Below, piece by piece: positions 25,377 through 35,163 of a DNA stretch of 64,000 nucleotides. Made by a program: the position numbers and the translations under genes. A model generated the notes under the pieces. The model was not told the origin of the DNA, searched no databases, and saw only the letters and a list, made by a program, of their open reading frames with translations. The DNA comes from Mesorhizobium sp. Pch-S (GTDB lineage: Bacteria > Pseudomonadota > Alphaproteobacteria > Rhizobiales > Rhizobiaceae), in the NCBI RefSeq assembly GCF_004136315.1, contig NZ_CP029562.1, positions 5,293,501-5,357,500 on the forward strand, in the 5' to 3' direction. Every line of letters begins with the position of its first letter. Positions within the stretch are counted from its first letter, which is position 1.

Positions 25377-26278
25377 TGGCGGATGATTTCGAAGGCATTT
25401 CGGTGTTTCTTGCCGTGGCGGAAGCGCGCAATTTCCGGCTTGCGGGCGAGCGTCTTGGCGTTACCCGCTCAGCCGTGAGCCAGGCATTGCAACGGCTTGA
25501 AGACCGGATCGGCACCGCATTGGTGCAGCGGACCACGCGCAGCGTCAGCCTGACGGAAGCGGGCGAGATGTTCTACGACATGGTCCGGCCGTCGGCGCAG
25601 GACATAACCGAGGCCGTGCAGGCGGTCCGTGAAACGCAGACGCGCCCTTCCGGCCTGCTCAAGGTTACGGTGTCCTCGATTGCCGAGCGTTTCATATCCG
25701 GGCCCCTGCTTGCAGGGTTCCTCGCGCAATACCCGGAGGTGAAGCTGGACATCACCATTACGGACGAGGAATTCGATATCGTCGCGGAAGGCTACGATGC
25801 CGGTGTCCGGTTGGGCGAGGTGATCGAGCAGGACATGGTCGCAGTGCCGGTTTCGGGAGAACAGCGGCAGTGCGCGGTCGCTTCACCCGCCTACCTTTCC
25901 AGGCGCGGCACGCCGCTTCATCCGCGCGATCTGACGGATCATGTCTGCATCGGCTGGCGCCCGCGGCCGGATACGGCGCCGTATCGCTGGGAATTCACCG
26001 AACACGACCGCGATTTCGAGCTGGCGGTCGATCCGGCGATGACCACCAACGACATGGGCATGATGATCCGCATGGCCTGCGCCGGTGCGGGCATCACTTT
26101 CGGCATGGTGGAGACCTTCGAATCCCATGTCGCCCGGGGCGAACTGGTGCCGCTCCTGGAAGACTATTGCCCGCCTTTTGCCGGTTTCCACCTCTACTTC
26201 CCCAGGCGTCATCGTCAGCCGCTGAAGTTGCGCGCGCTGGTGGACCATGTCCGCACCTTCAGGAAAGCAGAGATCTGA
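25376..26278 (+). CDS. LysR family transcriptional regulator (AaeR/DmlR-like)
   Basis: A 300-residue LTTR. The helix-turn-helix NFRLAGERLGVTRSAVSQALQRLEDRIGTALVQRTTRSVSLTEAG is followed by a two-lobed effector domain ending FPRRHRQPLKLRALVDHVR. The sequence is in the group that controls divergent SDR/aldo-keto reductase genes. It faces the Atu4866-SDR-SDR cluster and is the likely regulator of that cluster. The ATG overlaps a 17-nt palindrome, which supports autoregulation. Confidence 0.92.
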   Translation: MADDFEGISVFLAVAEARNFRLAGERLGVTRSAVSQALQRLEDRIGTALVQRTTRSVSLTEAGEMFYDMVRPSAQDITEAVQAVRETQTRPSGLLKVTVSSIAERFISGPLLAGFLAQYPEVKLDITITDEEFDIVAEGYDAGVRLGEVIEQDMVAVPVSGEQRQCAVASPAYLSRRGTPLHPRDLTDHVCIGWRPRPDTAPYRWEFTEHDRDFELAVDPAMTTNDMGMMIRMACAGAGITFGMVETFESHVARGELVPLLEDYCPPFAGFHLYFPRRHRQPLKLRALVDHVRTFRKAEI

Positions 26279-26458
26279 GGGCGCATGGGCAGGAGTTGAA
26301 TGCTTGAATCACCCTTCGCGTTCAAGATATTGGACGGAAAGGGAAAAACGACTTCAGGTCTGCGCCCGCAGGGTGAGAAGAATTGGCGTTTCTGTCCCTG
26401 GAGCTTTCCTCGCCAAGCCAAACGGTCTAGGTCGGACGGATCATCGGTGGAGGAATGC

Positions 26459-28144
26459 TTGGCCGTCGCGACCCTGATCCTGCTGCTTCTGGTGCTGGTG
26501 GCTGCATCCGGCGTGCTGGTGCGCTTCCTGCCACTGCCTTTGCCGATCATTCAGATCGGGTTGGGTGTCCTTTTGGCGTGGCCGATCGATGGCTTGCGCG
26601 TCGAACTCGAGCCGGAGCTGTTTCTTCTCGTCTTCGTGCCGCCGCTTCTGTTCATCGATGGCATCATGCTGCCGAAGCGCGAGTTCGCCAAACTGGCACC
26701 GCGCATCTTCGGCCTGGCCTTCGGGCTCGTCTTCTTCACGGTCGTGGTATTCGGATACGCACTGAACTGGCTGTTGCCGCAGGTGCCGCTGCCGGTTGCC
26801 TTCGCGCTTGCTGCCGTGCTGTCGCCGACGGATGCCGTCGCGGTGTCTTCCATCGTCGGTCGCGATCTCGTTCCGGCTCGCATCCGCCATATCCTTGAAG
26901 GCGAGTCGCTGCTCAACGATGCGTCCGGCCTGGTCGTGCTGCGATTTGCCGTCGCAGCAGCTCTGACCGGCCAGTTCTCGCTCGGTGAAACGGCATTGAC
27001 CTTCGTGCTGGTCGCGGCGGGCGGTGCGCTGGCTGGGTTTGCAACCCTTTGGGCGGTAGCCAAGGTGCTGCGCATCGTAGCCAAGATCGGCGATGTGCGG
27101 CCGGAGGTGGAAGTGGTCATTCTGATCCTTCTGCCTTTCGCGGCCTATCTGCTGGCCGAAAAGTTTCATCTTTCCGGAATCCTGGCGGCGGTTACGGCCG
27201 GTCTCTACATCGCTCGCGCCGGTTTGTTCGGCTCCCTGTCGTTTCCGGCGCGCATGCAGAACATGGCGTTGATCGAGATGCTTTCGTTCACCTTCAACGG
27301 CGTCATCTTCCTGCTGCTTGGCCTGCAGTTGCCGACGATCATCCGCAACGTTCCACCTGAATTGTCGCTCTATGGCAGCTTCTGGGAACCGGTGCTGGCG
27401 GTGATGACGCTGACGCTGATCCTGCTTGCCATACGCTTTGCCTGGATTGTCTTCGGCTCGACGGCGCGGGGCATCATCGAGCGCTGGCGGGGGCGCGAAA
27501 CATTCAGGCTCACCACGCGGTTGAGGGTGGTCATGACGCTGGCCGGCGTTCGTGGCGCGATCACGCTTGCCGGTATTCTGTCGCTTCCGCTCGTCGTCTC
27601 CGAGAATGGTCCGCCTTTCCCTGCGCGCGATCTCGTCATCTTCATTGCCGCCGGCGTCATCATCTGTTCGCTTCTGCTGGCCAGCGTGGCGCTGCCGATC
27701 GTGGCACGCGGCATTCCGTTGGACGAAGAGGAGGAAAGCGCCATCGAGGAGCGGCTGGCACGTCAGGTCGCGGCCGAAGCGGCGATTGCCCGCATTGAAC
27801 AGATGGTTGATGAAGCGCAGGCCACGCCTGCACTTTATGAGGCGCGTCTGGCCGCCGCGCAGCAACTCATTCCTGCCTATCGGCAACGCATTGTCGCTGG
27901 CGAGGAAGAAGATACGACCGTCAAGGACATTCAGCCAGCGCTCCAGTCGATGCTTGATGCTGCTTTCGCGGCCGAGCAGGCTGCCTTGCTCCGCCTTTTG
28001 AGGGCGCGCAAGATCGACGACACCACCATGCGCGCGGTGATCGGGGAGGTCATGCTCAACCAGGCCCTGAATTCACGCAAGCAGGCGAACAAGCGTGCAA
28101 CCGCGAAGAAACCGGCAACAAGGAAAGCGGGCGCCAGGAAATAA
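26459..28144 (+). CDS. CPA1-type Na+/H+ antiporter
   Basis: A sodium/proton exchanger of about 561 residues. The CPA1 landmarks LAAVLSPTDAVAVSSIVG and ILEGESLLNDASGLVVLRFA (ion-binding aspartate in the ND pair) are present among 12 hydrophobic segments. They are followed by a cytoplasmic tail of about 130 residues ending in a lysine/alanine-rich stretch. I place the start at TTG 26459 because GGAGGA lies 5 nt upstream and homologues begin here; the open frame back to 26300 encodes an unlikely soluble leader, and GTG 26447 is another possibility. It is convergent with the ABC-F gene. Confidence 0.88.
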   Translation: MAVATLILLLLVLVAASGVLVRFLPLPLPIIQIGLGVLLAWPIDGLRVELEPELFLLVFVPPLLFIDGIMLPKREFAKLAPRIFGLAFGLVFFTVVVFGYALNWLLPQVPLPVAFALAAVLSPTDAVAVSSIVGRDLVPARIRHILEGESLLNDASGLVVLRFAVAAALTGQFSLGETALTFVLVAAGGALAGFATLWAVAKVLRIVAKIGDVRPEVEVVILILLPFAAYLLAEKFHLSGILAAVTAGLYIARAGLFGSLSFPARMQNMALIEMLSFTFNGVIFLLLGLQLPTIIRNVPPELSLYGSFWEPVLAVMTLTLILLAIRFAWIVFGSTARGIIERWRGRETFRLTTRLRVVMTLAGVRGAITLAGILSLPLVVSENGPPFPARDLVIFIAAGVIICSLLLASVALPIVARGIPLDEEEESAIEERLARQVAAEAAIARIEQMVDEAQATPALYEARLAAAQQLIPAYRQRIVAGEEEDTTVKDIQPALQSMLDAAFAAEQAALLRLLRARKIDDTTMRAVIGEVMLNQALNSRKQANKRATAKKPATRKAGARK

Positions 28145-28161
28145 CGCGCCCGCAACCCATT

Positions 28162-29688
28162 TCAGTCGTCCCCCGACACGGTTGCAAAGAAGTTCTCCGG
28201 TCCATCCACTTCGATCAGCTTGCGATTTTCGATCTGCCAGAAGCGGTTGCCGACCGTGCGCACGAAGCTGCGGTCGTGCGAAACCAGCAGGCAGCTTGCC
28301 TCATGCGCCATCAGTTCGGTTTCCAGCGCTTCCTGGCCTTCGATGTCCAGATGGTTGGTCGGCTCGTCGAGCAGATAGAAGTTGGGGTTGGTGAGCCTCA
28401 ACGCCAGCATGGCCAGCCTGGCTTTCTGGCCGCCGGACAGCCGGCCAATCGGTCGCTCCTGCATGTCGATGCCGATGCCGGCACCGGCGAGCAGCGTTCG
28501 GAGCCGCTGATCGCCGAATTCGAAGCGCCGGCCGATCGCTGCCATCGGCGTATCGGTGTTGCCGAGGTCGGCCAGCGCCTGGTCGACATGGCCCAGTGCC
28601 AGAGATGGCGTGGCGCGGATGCCGGTCTGGCCACCGTCACTTCCCGAAATTGCATTGCGCAGCATGCCGACCAGTCGTGATTTGCCGGAGCCATTGCGAC
28701 CGAGCAGCACGATGCGATCGCCCTGGCAGATCCAGCGCTTGCCGGTTTTGAACAGAAGCGTTCCGTCGGGCGTTTTCACTTCGGCATCGTCCAGCGTCAC
28801 CAACTGTTTGGCGTGGGTGCCGCGGTTGGCGAGACGGATGGCGCCCGCGGAGTGTTCCTGGTGTGCGGGGCGGGCAGCATCCTCGAGCCGTTCAGCGCGG
28901 TCTTTCAATTGCTTGGTCTTGATGACCAGGAGATCGCTTCCGGAATTGATGCCGATGTTGTTCAGCTTGGCGGCCTGCCGGCGAAGCTGCTGCGCCACCT
29001 TCATGTCACGCTGATATTGCCGTTCCTGCGAAGCGTCGCTCTCATCCAGCGCAACCCGAGCCCTTGAATAGGGCAGGGCAAAGACCTGGCTGTGCTCGGC
29101 GCGCAAAAACAGCGTGCGGTTGGTGACGGCGTCGAGGAAGGCGCGGTCGTGGCTGGCCACGATCAGCGGGACGCTTTGCGGCAGGCTGTTCAGCCAGTCT
29201 TCCAGCCAGCGGATACGGGCTAGGTCGAGGTGGTTGGTCGGCTCATCGAGCAGCAGGGCATCAGGATCGTTCACCCAGACACGCGCCAGCAGAGCGAGGC
29301 GCTGCCAGCCGCCGCTCAACGCGCCGAGTGGGCGTGCGCGCAATTCCTCGGGAACCTCGAAGGTTTCGAGCACCACATCGGCACGCCAGCTTTCGTTTTC
29401 TGCCTGCTCTGCCGGCAAAGCCTGCCGGACCGCCTCATGGAACGGCAGGGTGAGCAGTGCGGGGGCGATATCCTGCTCGACGTGGCCGATGGTGAGACCG
29501 CGCGACTTGGTGATGTCGCCGTCCGTCGGCTCGAACGTGCCGGCGATGGTGCGCAGCAGCGTCGACTTGCCTCTGCCGTTCGCCGCGACGATGCCGATAC
29601 GGTCGCCGGCTTCGACGGAAAGGTCGAGATTGGAGAACAGGCGGGCGCCGAGTGTGACGCCGAGTGCCTTGAGATTGATCAGTGCCAT
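28162..29688 (-). CDS. ABC-F family ATPase (ribosome-associated)
   Basis: A 508-residue soluble protein with two ABC domains and no membrane segments. The first Walker A is AANGRGKSTLL with signature LSGGWQRLALLARV. The second Walker A is GRNGSGKSRL with signature LSGGQKARLAML and YLLDEPTNHLDIEG. The charged linker between the domains (about 230-310, rich in R, Q, K and E) is the P-site tRNA interaction motif region. ABC-F proteins of this size and layout include factors that dislodge antibiotics from ribosomes. ATG 29688 fits the family start. The 250-nt leader upstream carries a micro-ORF and hairpin, suggesting translation-coupled attenuation. Confidence 0.9.
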   Translation of the reverse strand: MALINLKALGVTLGARLFSNLDLSVEAGDRIGIVAANGRGKSTLLRTIAGTFEPTDGDITKSRGLTIGHVEQDIAPALLTLPFHEAVRQALPAEQAENESWRADVVLETFEVPEELRARPLGALSGGWQRLALLARVWVNDPDALLLDEPTNHLDLARIRWLEDWLNSLPQSVPLIVASHDRAFLDAVTNRTLFLRAEHSQVFALPYSRARVALDESDASQERQYQRDMKVAQQLRRQAAKLNNIGINSGSDLLVIKTKQLKDRAERLEDAARPAHQEHSAGAIRLANRGTHAKQLVTLDDAEVKTPDGTLLFKTGKRWICQGDRIVLLGRNGSGKSRLVGMLRNAISGSDGGQTGIRATPSLALGHVDQALADLGNTDTPMAAIGRRFEFGDQRLRTLLAGAGIGIDMQERPIGRLSGGQKARLAMLALRLTNPNFYLLDEPTNHLDIEGQEALETELMAHEASCLLVSHDRSFVRTVGNRFWQIENRKLIEVDGPENFFATVSGDD

Positions 29689-29815
29689 GGTTTTTCTCTG
29701 GTCTGTCGCGAGCCTTCCCGGCGGCCGGGCATGTCCGATGCCTGGCGGTGTGCCGGATTGCGTTGGCTCGTTGTTGCAACGATGAGCGGACAACCGGCAT
29801 TTCGCCGACGTCGCG

Positions 29816-29937
29816 CTACCCCTTGGGGCAGACCAGATAGAGATGCTTGAGTGCGATCGTCTCGTTGGTCAGCCCTGCAAACGCATTTGCAGGGCCTGGA
29901 TCGGGCCACGCTGACGGTGTTGATCATGTCTGAACAC
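29816..29937 (-). promoter_or_regulatory. Leader of the ABC-F gene: micro-ORF with GTG start plus hairpin
   Basis: On the minus strand, AAGGAGGG is followed at proper spacing by GTG 29937. This opens a 22-codon frame (MFRHDQHRQR start, MRLQG end) that stops at 29869. A perfect 10-bp hairpin (29872-29895, loop of 4 nt) covers its end. If one C were added after GGGC at 29872-29874, the stem would grow to 13 bp (arms ending CAGG and CCTG) and the frame would run on to 29816 as a 40-residue peptide ending HLYLVCPKG. A different frame, from ATG 29927, runs into the ABC-F start. I regard the region as a likely attenuator; the peptide family is not identified. Confidence 0.5.
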
Positions 29938-30014
29938 GCAGCCCTCCTTTCTTCTCGACGGTTGCGAGCCTTAAATAGACGCGGCTTTGTGCCGACGCAA
30001 GCGATGTGAACCGA

Positions 30015-30560
30015 TCAAGCCGCTGCATAACGCAAAAGCACGACATCCTGCGGCAGGACCTGCTGTCCGATAAACCGGAGTTTCGGCGTCTTCCCGGCGA
30101 AGAACGGTCTGCCGCCGCCGAGCACCACAGGATTCACATAGAGATGGTACTCGTCGATCAGACCCAGCCCATCCAGGCTGGCCGCGAGCTCGGCGCCGCC
30201 CACATCGATCATGCCATCGGTTTCGGCCTTGAGGCGCCTCAGTGTTCCGACAACATCTTCGTCGATCAGCGACGCATTCGGCCCGACCTCACGCAGCATC
30301 GTGGAACAGACGAATTTGGGTGTTGCCTGCCATGCCGTCGCGAACTCTCGCGCCTCGTCAGGCCAGTCGGCCTGATCCGTGTCCCAGTAGCGCATCGCTT
30401 GATAGAGTTTGCGACCGCAGACGCTGATCCGGGTGTCCTGCATCAACCGGTTGAAATATCGATGCAGCGGCGCTTCCGGCACCGGCAATTCCGGGCCACC
30501 TTCCGGCCCGGTGATGTAGCCGTCGAGAGACGTCAGCATGCCGAAGATGATCGTGCCCAT
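30015..30560 (-). CDS. Dihydrofolate reductase-like protein (RibD C-terminal family)
   Basis: A 181-residue protein of the RibD_C/DHFR-like family (PF01872). MGTIIFGMLTSLDGYITGPEG opens the Rossmann-like NADPH-binding fold, with RKLYQAMRYW, the IDVGGAELAASLDGLGLIDEYHLYVNPVVLGGGRPFF block and a short C-terminal strand. Such stand-alone proteins are common in soil bacteria and are usually annotated as dihydrofolate reductase family; their substrates are mostly unknown. ATG 30560 has a gaggagga ribosome site. A 27-nt perfect palindrome (30571-30597) covers the space just upstream, so it is probably under tight repression. Confidence 0.88.
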   Translation of the reverse strand: MGTIIFGMLTSLDGYITGPEGGPELPVPEAPLHRYFNRLMQDTRISVCGRKLYQAMRYWDTDQADWPDEAREFATAWQATPKFVCSTMLREVGPNASLIDEDVVGTLRRLKAETDGMIDVGGAELAASLDGLGLIDEYHLYVNPVVLGGGRPFFAGKTPKLRFIGQQVLPQDVVLLRYAAA

Positions 30561-30570
30561 GTCCTCCTCC

Positions 30571-30597
30571 AATCTGATTGCATTTTGCAATCAGATT
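30571..30597. promoter_or_regulatory. 27-nt perfect palindrome upstream of the DHFR-like gene
   Basis: AATCTGATTGCA-TTT-TGCAATCAGATT forms 12-nt arms around 3 nt, 11 nt upstream of the ATG at 30560. The size and symmetry suit an ArsR- or TetR-type dimer. Genes of this DHFR-like family are often paired with ArsR-type regulators, but no regulator gene is adjacent here. The rest of 30598-30770 is the glyA promoter region, in which I see no further gene. Confidence 0.75.
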
Positions 30598-30770
30598 GTG
30601 TCGATGGCAAGACGGACCGAGTGCTGGTTAAGCCTCCTGGTTTTGCAAGGCCTGATGGTTCCAGAAAACGGCGCGATCCGGCCAAAGGATTTCGCAGTGT
30701 AAACGTGGCAGCGCCCGGACAACTGTGTTAATGGCGCCGTGACTTTTCCGGACAGTGAGGATCCCAGTCC

Positions 30771-32084
<1,314 letters not shown>

Positions 32085-32098
32085 TCGTTGAGCTGGAC

Positions 32099-32137
32099 AA
32101 CCCGCCGGGTGCCCCTTCAGGCGCGCCCGGCGGGTTT
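32099..32137 (+). terminator. Rho-independent terminator of glyA
   Basis: The stem AACCCGCCGGG / CCCGGCGGGTTT, with an imperfect inner part and a loop containing ccttcag, lies 15 nt after the glyA stop and ends in a short T run. Confidence 0.8.
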
Positions 32138-32271
32138 GTCATTTCCGGCAGACGGGTCGGCCGTAGGTTCCGCTGGCCCCAAATTCGACAAAAGATCGGA
32201 AATACCGATCCGGCCTTTCATTTTGCACATTCATCGCGACAATGGCGCGCAATTCGTTCGGAGGATTCGGT

Positions 32272-33777
32272 ATGCGCCCTAACAGGCTGTCCCTCATTCT
32301 GTTTTCCGCCTTTGCGGCGCTCTCGCTTGCTTTCGCGCCCGGCGGCTCGCTGGCGCAGGAGAATGCGCAACAGCCCCCTGCCAAGAGCGAGCCGGGCCTC
32401 TCCGATGTGCTGACGGATCTGCTGCACGGCGTCGAAGGCGAGAACTCGACCGGCGGCCCGGACAAGCGTGTGCCGTTTGGTCGTGAGGAAGTGCAACTTT
32501 CCTTCGCGCCGCTGGTCAAGCAGACGGCGCCCGCCGTCGTCAACGTCTATGCTTCGCAGACCGCCAGGGTGCGCTCGCCTTTCGATGGCGATCCCTTCTT
32601 CGAGGAATTCTTCGGCCGCTCCGTGCCGCGTGCGCAGTCCTCGCTGGGCTCCGGCGTTCTGGTTGATCCAAGCGGCATCGTCGTCACCAACTTCCACGTC
32701 ATCAAGAACGCCGATGAGGTCAAGGTAGCCACCTCGGACGGGCGCGAATTCACCTCCAAGGTGATGCTGAAGGACGAGACGCTCGATCTCGCGGTGCTGA
32801 AGATCTCCGCGGACAAGCCGTTCCCTGTCGTTCCGATCGGCGATTCCGATGCGCTCGAGGTCGGCGACCTCGTGCTGGCCATCGGCAACCCGTTCGGCGT
32901 TGGCCAGACCACGACGTCCGGTATCGTTTCGGCGCTTGCGCGCAGCCATATCGGCATCTCGGACTCCGGCTACTTCATCCAGACCGATGCCGCCATCAAT
33001 CCCGGCAATTCGGGTGGTGCGCTGATCAACATGGGTGGCCAGCTGGTTGGCATCAACACCGCCATCTACAGCCGCAGCGGCGGTTCCATCGGCATCGGCT
33101 TCGCTATTCCCGCCAACATGGTGCGCGCCTTTGCGGAAGCCGCCAAGGCCGGCAGCGACTTCTTCGAGCGCCCCTATATCGGCGCTGAGTTCGAGGCAGT
33201 CACACCGCAGATCGCAGAATCGCTGGGCATAGAGAAAGTGGGTGGCGCGCTCGTCTCTTCCGTCGCCGATGGTGGTCCGGCCGCCAAGGCAGGTCTGAAG
33301 CCCGGCGATGTCGTCCAGACGCTGAATGGCGCTGTCATTGAGGGCATCGAAGCGCTCGACTACCGCATGGCGACGCTGACGATTGGCTCGAACGCGACGT
33401 TCGGCGTTCTCACCAAGGGCCAGCAGCAGCAGATCGCCATCGCCCTTGAGCGCGCCCCGGAGGGGCTCGCCACGCAGCAGATACTCCTGCGCGGCCGCAG
33501 CCCGTTCGCGGGAGCCAGGGTCGCCGATCTTTCGCCACGCCTCGCGCAGCGTCTCGGGTTGCGCAGTGACGCCAAGGGCGTGGCGCTTGTCGACGTCGCC
33601 AGCGCTTCGCCGGCATCGGATTTCGGCTTCCAGCCGGGCGACATCGTGCGTGAGGTGAATGGCATCACCATCGATTCCGCCAAGCGGCTGGAAGAAGCTG
33701 CACTGCAAAGCACGCGCTGGTGGCGCTTTACGGTGGAGCGGGGTGGGCAGACACTGCGACAGGTCCTACGTTATTAG
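32272..33777 (+). CDS. degP: Periplasmic serine protease/chaperone of the Do (DegP/DegQ) family
   Basis: A 501-residue exported protease for envelope quality control. Its signal peptide (about residues 1-29, SLAFAPGGSLAQ) is followed by the trypsin-like domain, with catalytic H142 (TNFHVIKNADEV), D172 (LDLAVLKI) and S247 (NPGNSGGALIN), and then two PDZ domains (about 285-375 and 395-490, each with a GDVV/GDIV and a G-L core). ATG 32272 was chosen for its ggaggatt ribosome site and for signal-peptide position; the frame is open to 32242. rarA follows 48 nt downstream. Confidence 0.93.
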   Translation: MRPNRLSLILFSAFAALSLAFAPGGSLAQENAQQPPAKSEPGLSDVLTDLLHGVEGENSTGGPDKRVPFGREEVQLSFAPLVKQTAPAVVNVYASQTARVRSPFDGDPFFEEFFGRSVPRAQSSLGSGVLVDPSGIVVTNFHVIKNADEVKVATSDGREFTSKVMLKDETLDLAVLKISADKPFPVVPIGDSDALEVGDLVLAIGNPFGVGQTTTSGIVSALARSHIGISDSGYFIQTDAAINPGNSGGALINMGGQLVGINTAIYSRSGGSIGIGFAIPANMVRAFAEAAKAGSDFFERPYIGAEFEAVTPQIAESLGIEKVGGALVSSVADGGPAAKAGLKPGDVVQTLNGAVIEGIEALDYRMATLTIGSNATFGVLTKGQQQQIAIALERAPEGLATQQILLRGRSPFAGARVADLSPRLAQRLGLRSDAKGVALVDVASASPASDFGFQPGDIVREVNGITIDSAKRLEEAALQSTRWWRFTVERGGQTLRQVLRY

Positions 33778-33825
33778 GTCTGAATGACCCATCTAGGAGC
33801 GTGGAAACACGCGTGACACTGCCCC

Positions 33826-35136
33826 ATGGCCGACCTGTTTGGAAGCAATGACGTTGAGACGACGCCACTCGGACGGCCGTTGGCCGACCGGTTGCGCCCG
33901 AAGACGCTTGCCGAGGTCGTCGGTCAGGAGCACTTGACCGGACCGGATGGCGCGCTGTCGCGCATGATCGCGTCGGGTTCGCTGGGCTCGATGATTTTCT
34001 GGGGACCACCCGGCACCGGCAAGACGACGGTGGCAAGGCTGCTCGCCGGTGAAACCAGCCTGGCTTTCGAACAGATTTCGGCGATCTTCTCCGGCGTGGC
34101 GGACCTGAAGAAAGTGTTCGAGACCGCCCGCTTGCGCCGCACCAATGGGCGCCAGACGCTGTTGTTCGTCGACGAGATACATCGCTTCAACCGCGCTCAG
34201 CAGGACAGCTTCCTGCCGGTGATGGAGGACGGCACCGTCATTCTGGTCGGGGCCACCACCGAAAATCCATCCTTCGAACTGAACGCGGCGCTTCTGTCCC
34301 GCGCGCGCGTGCTGGTGTTCCAGTCGCTCGGCGAAGACAGCATCGCCAAGCTGCTGGAACGGGCAGAGGAGACGGAAGGCAAGCCGCTGCCGCTCGACGG
34401 GGAAGCGAGGGAGGCGCTTGTGCGCATGGCGGACGGCGACGGCCGCGCTTCGCTGACGCTCGCCGAGGAAGTGTGGCGTGCGGCCAAGCCTGGCGAGGTT
34501 TTCGATGCCGCCGGCCTGCAAGGTGTGGTGCAGCGGCGCGCGCCGATCTACGACAAGGGCCAGGACGGCCACTACAATCTGATCTCGGCGCTGCACAAAT
34601 CCGTGCGCGGTTCCGATCCCGACGCGGCGCTCTATTACCTGTCACGCATGTTCGATGCTGGCGAGGATCCGCTTTATCTCGGGCGGCGACTGGTGCGCAT
34701 GGCGGTCGAGGACATCGGCCTGGCCGATCCGCAGGCGCTCGTCATCGCCAATGCGGCGAAGGATGCCTACGACTATCTCGGCTCGCCGGAAGGCGAACTG
34801 GCCTTCGCGCAGGCCTGCGTCTACCTGGCCACGGCGCCGAAATCGAACGCCGTCTACAACGCCTTCAAGGCAGCGACGCGGGCGGCCAAGGAGAATGGTT
34901 CGCTGCTGCCGCCCAAGCATATCCTCAATGCGCCGACCAAGCTGATGAAGGAAGAGAGCTACGGCGCCGGCTACCGGTACGACCACGATGAACCGGACGC
35001 CTTTTCAGGCCAGGACTATTTCCCGGAAAAGATGGGGCGGCAGACCTTCTATGATCCGCCGGAGCGTGGCTTCGAACGCGAGATCAGGAAACGCCTCGAC
35101 TATTGGTCGAAGCTGAGGAAGGAGAGGGGTGAATAA
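33826..35136 (+). CDS. rarA: Replication-associated recombination protein A (AAA+ ATPase)
   Basis: A 436-residue AAA+ protein of the RarA/MgsA/WRNIP1 family, active at stalled replication forks. Walker A IFWGPPGTGKTTVARLLA, Walker B LLFVDEIHRFNRAQQDSFLP, sensor 1 VGATTENPSFELNAALLSRA and the C-terminal tetramerisation region (KEESYGAGYRYDHDEPDAFSGQ) are all present. It is preceded by degP, in the order found in related genomes, where crcB and rluC normally follow; here a block of about 7 kb intervenes. Confidence 0.96.
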   Translation: MADLFGSNDVETTPLGRPLADRLRPKTLAEVVGQEHLTGPDGALSRMIASGSLGSMIFWGPPGTGKTTVARLLAGETSLAFEQISAIFSGVADLKKVFETARLRRTNGRQTLLFVDEIHRFNRAQQDSFLPVMEDGTVILVGATTENPSFELNAALLSRARVLVFQSLGEDSIAKLLERAEETEGKPLPLDGEAREALVRMADGDGRASLTLAEEVWRAAKPGEVFDAAGLQGVVQRRAPIYDKGQDGHYNLISALHKSVRGSDPDAALYYLSRMFDAGEDPLYLGRRLVRMAVEDIGLADPQALVIANAAKDAYDYLGSPEGELAFAQACVYLATAPKSNAVYNAFKAATRAAKENGSLLPPKHILNAPTKLMKEESYGAGYRYDHDEPDAFSGQDYFPEKMGRQTFYDPPERGFEREIRKRLDYWSKLRKERGE

Positions 35137-35163
35137 CCCCACTCCTGGAAGGCAAAGAGCAAT

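Noticed and set aside
29679..29927. 82-codon minus-strand frame from ATG 29927 overlapping the ABC-F start
   Set aside because: The strong ribosome site is spaced for the GTG at 29937, not for this ATG. The frame is arginine-rich and reads like an out-of-frame shadow of the leader.
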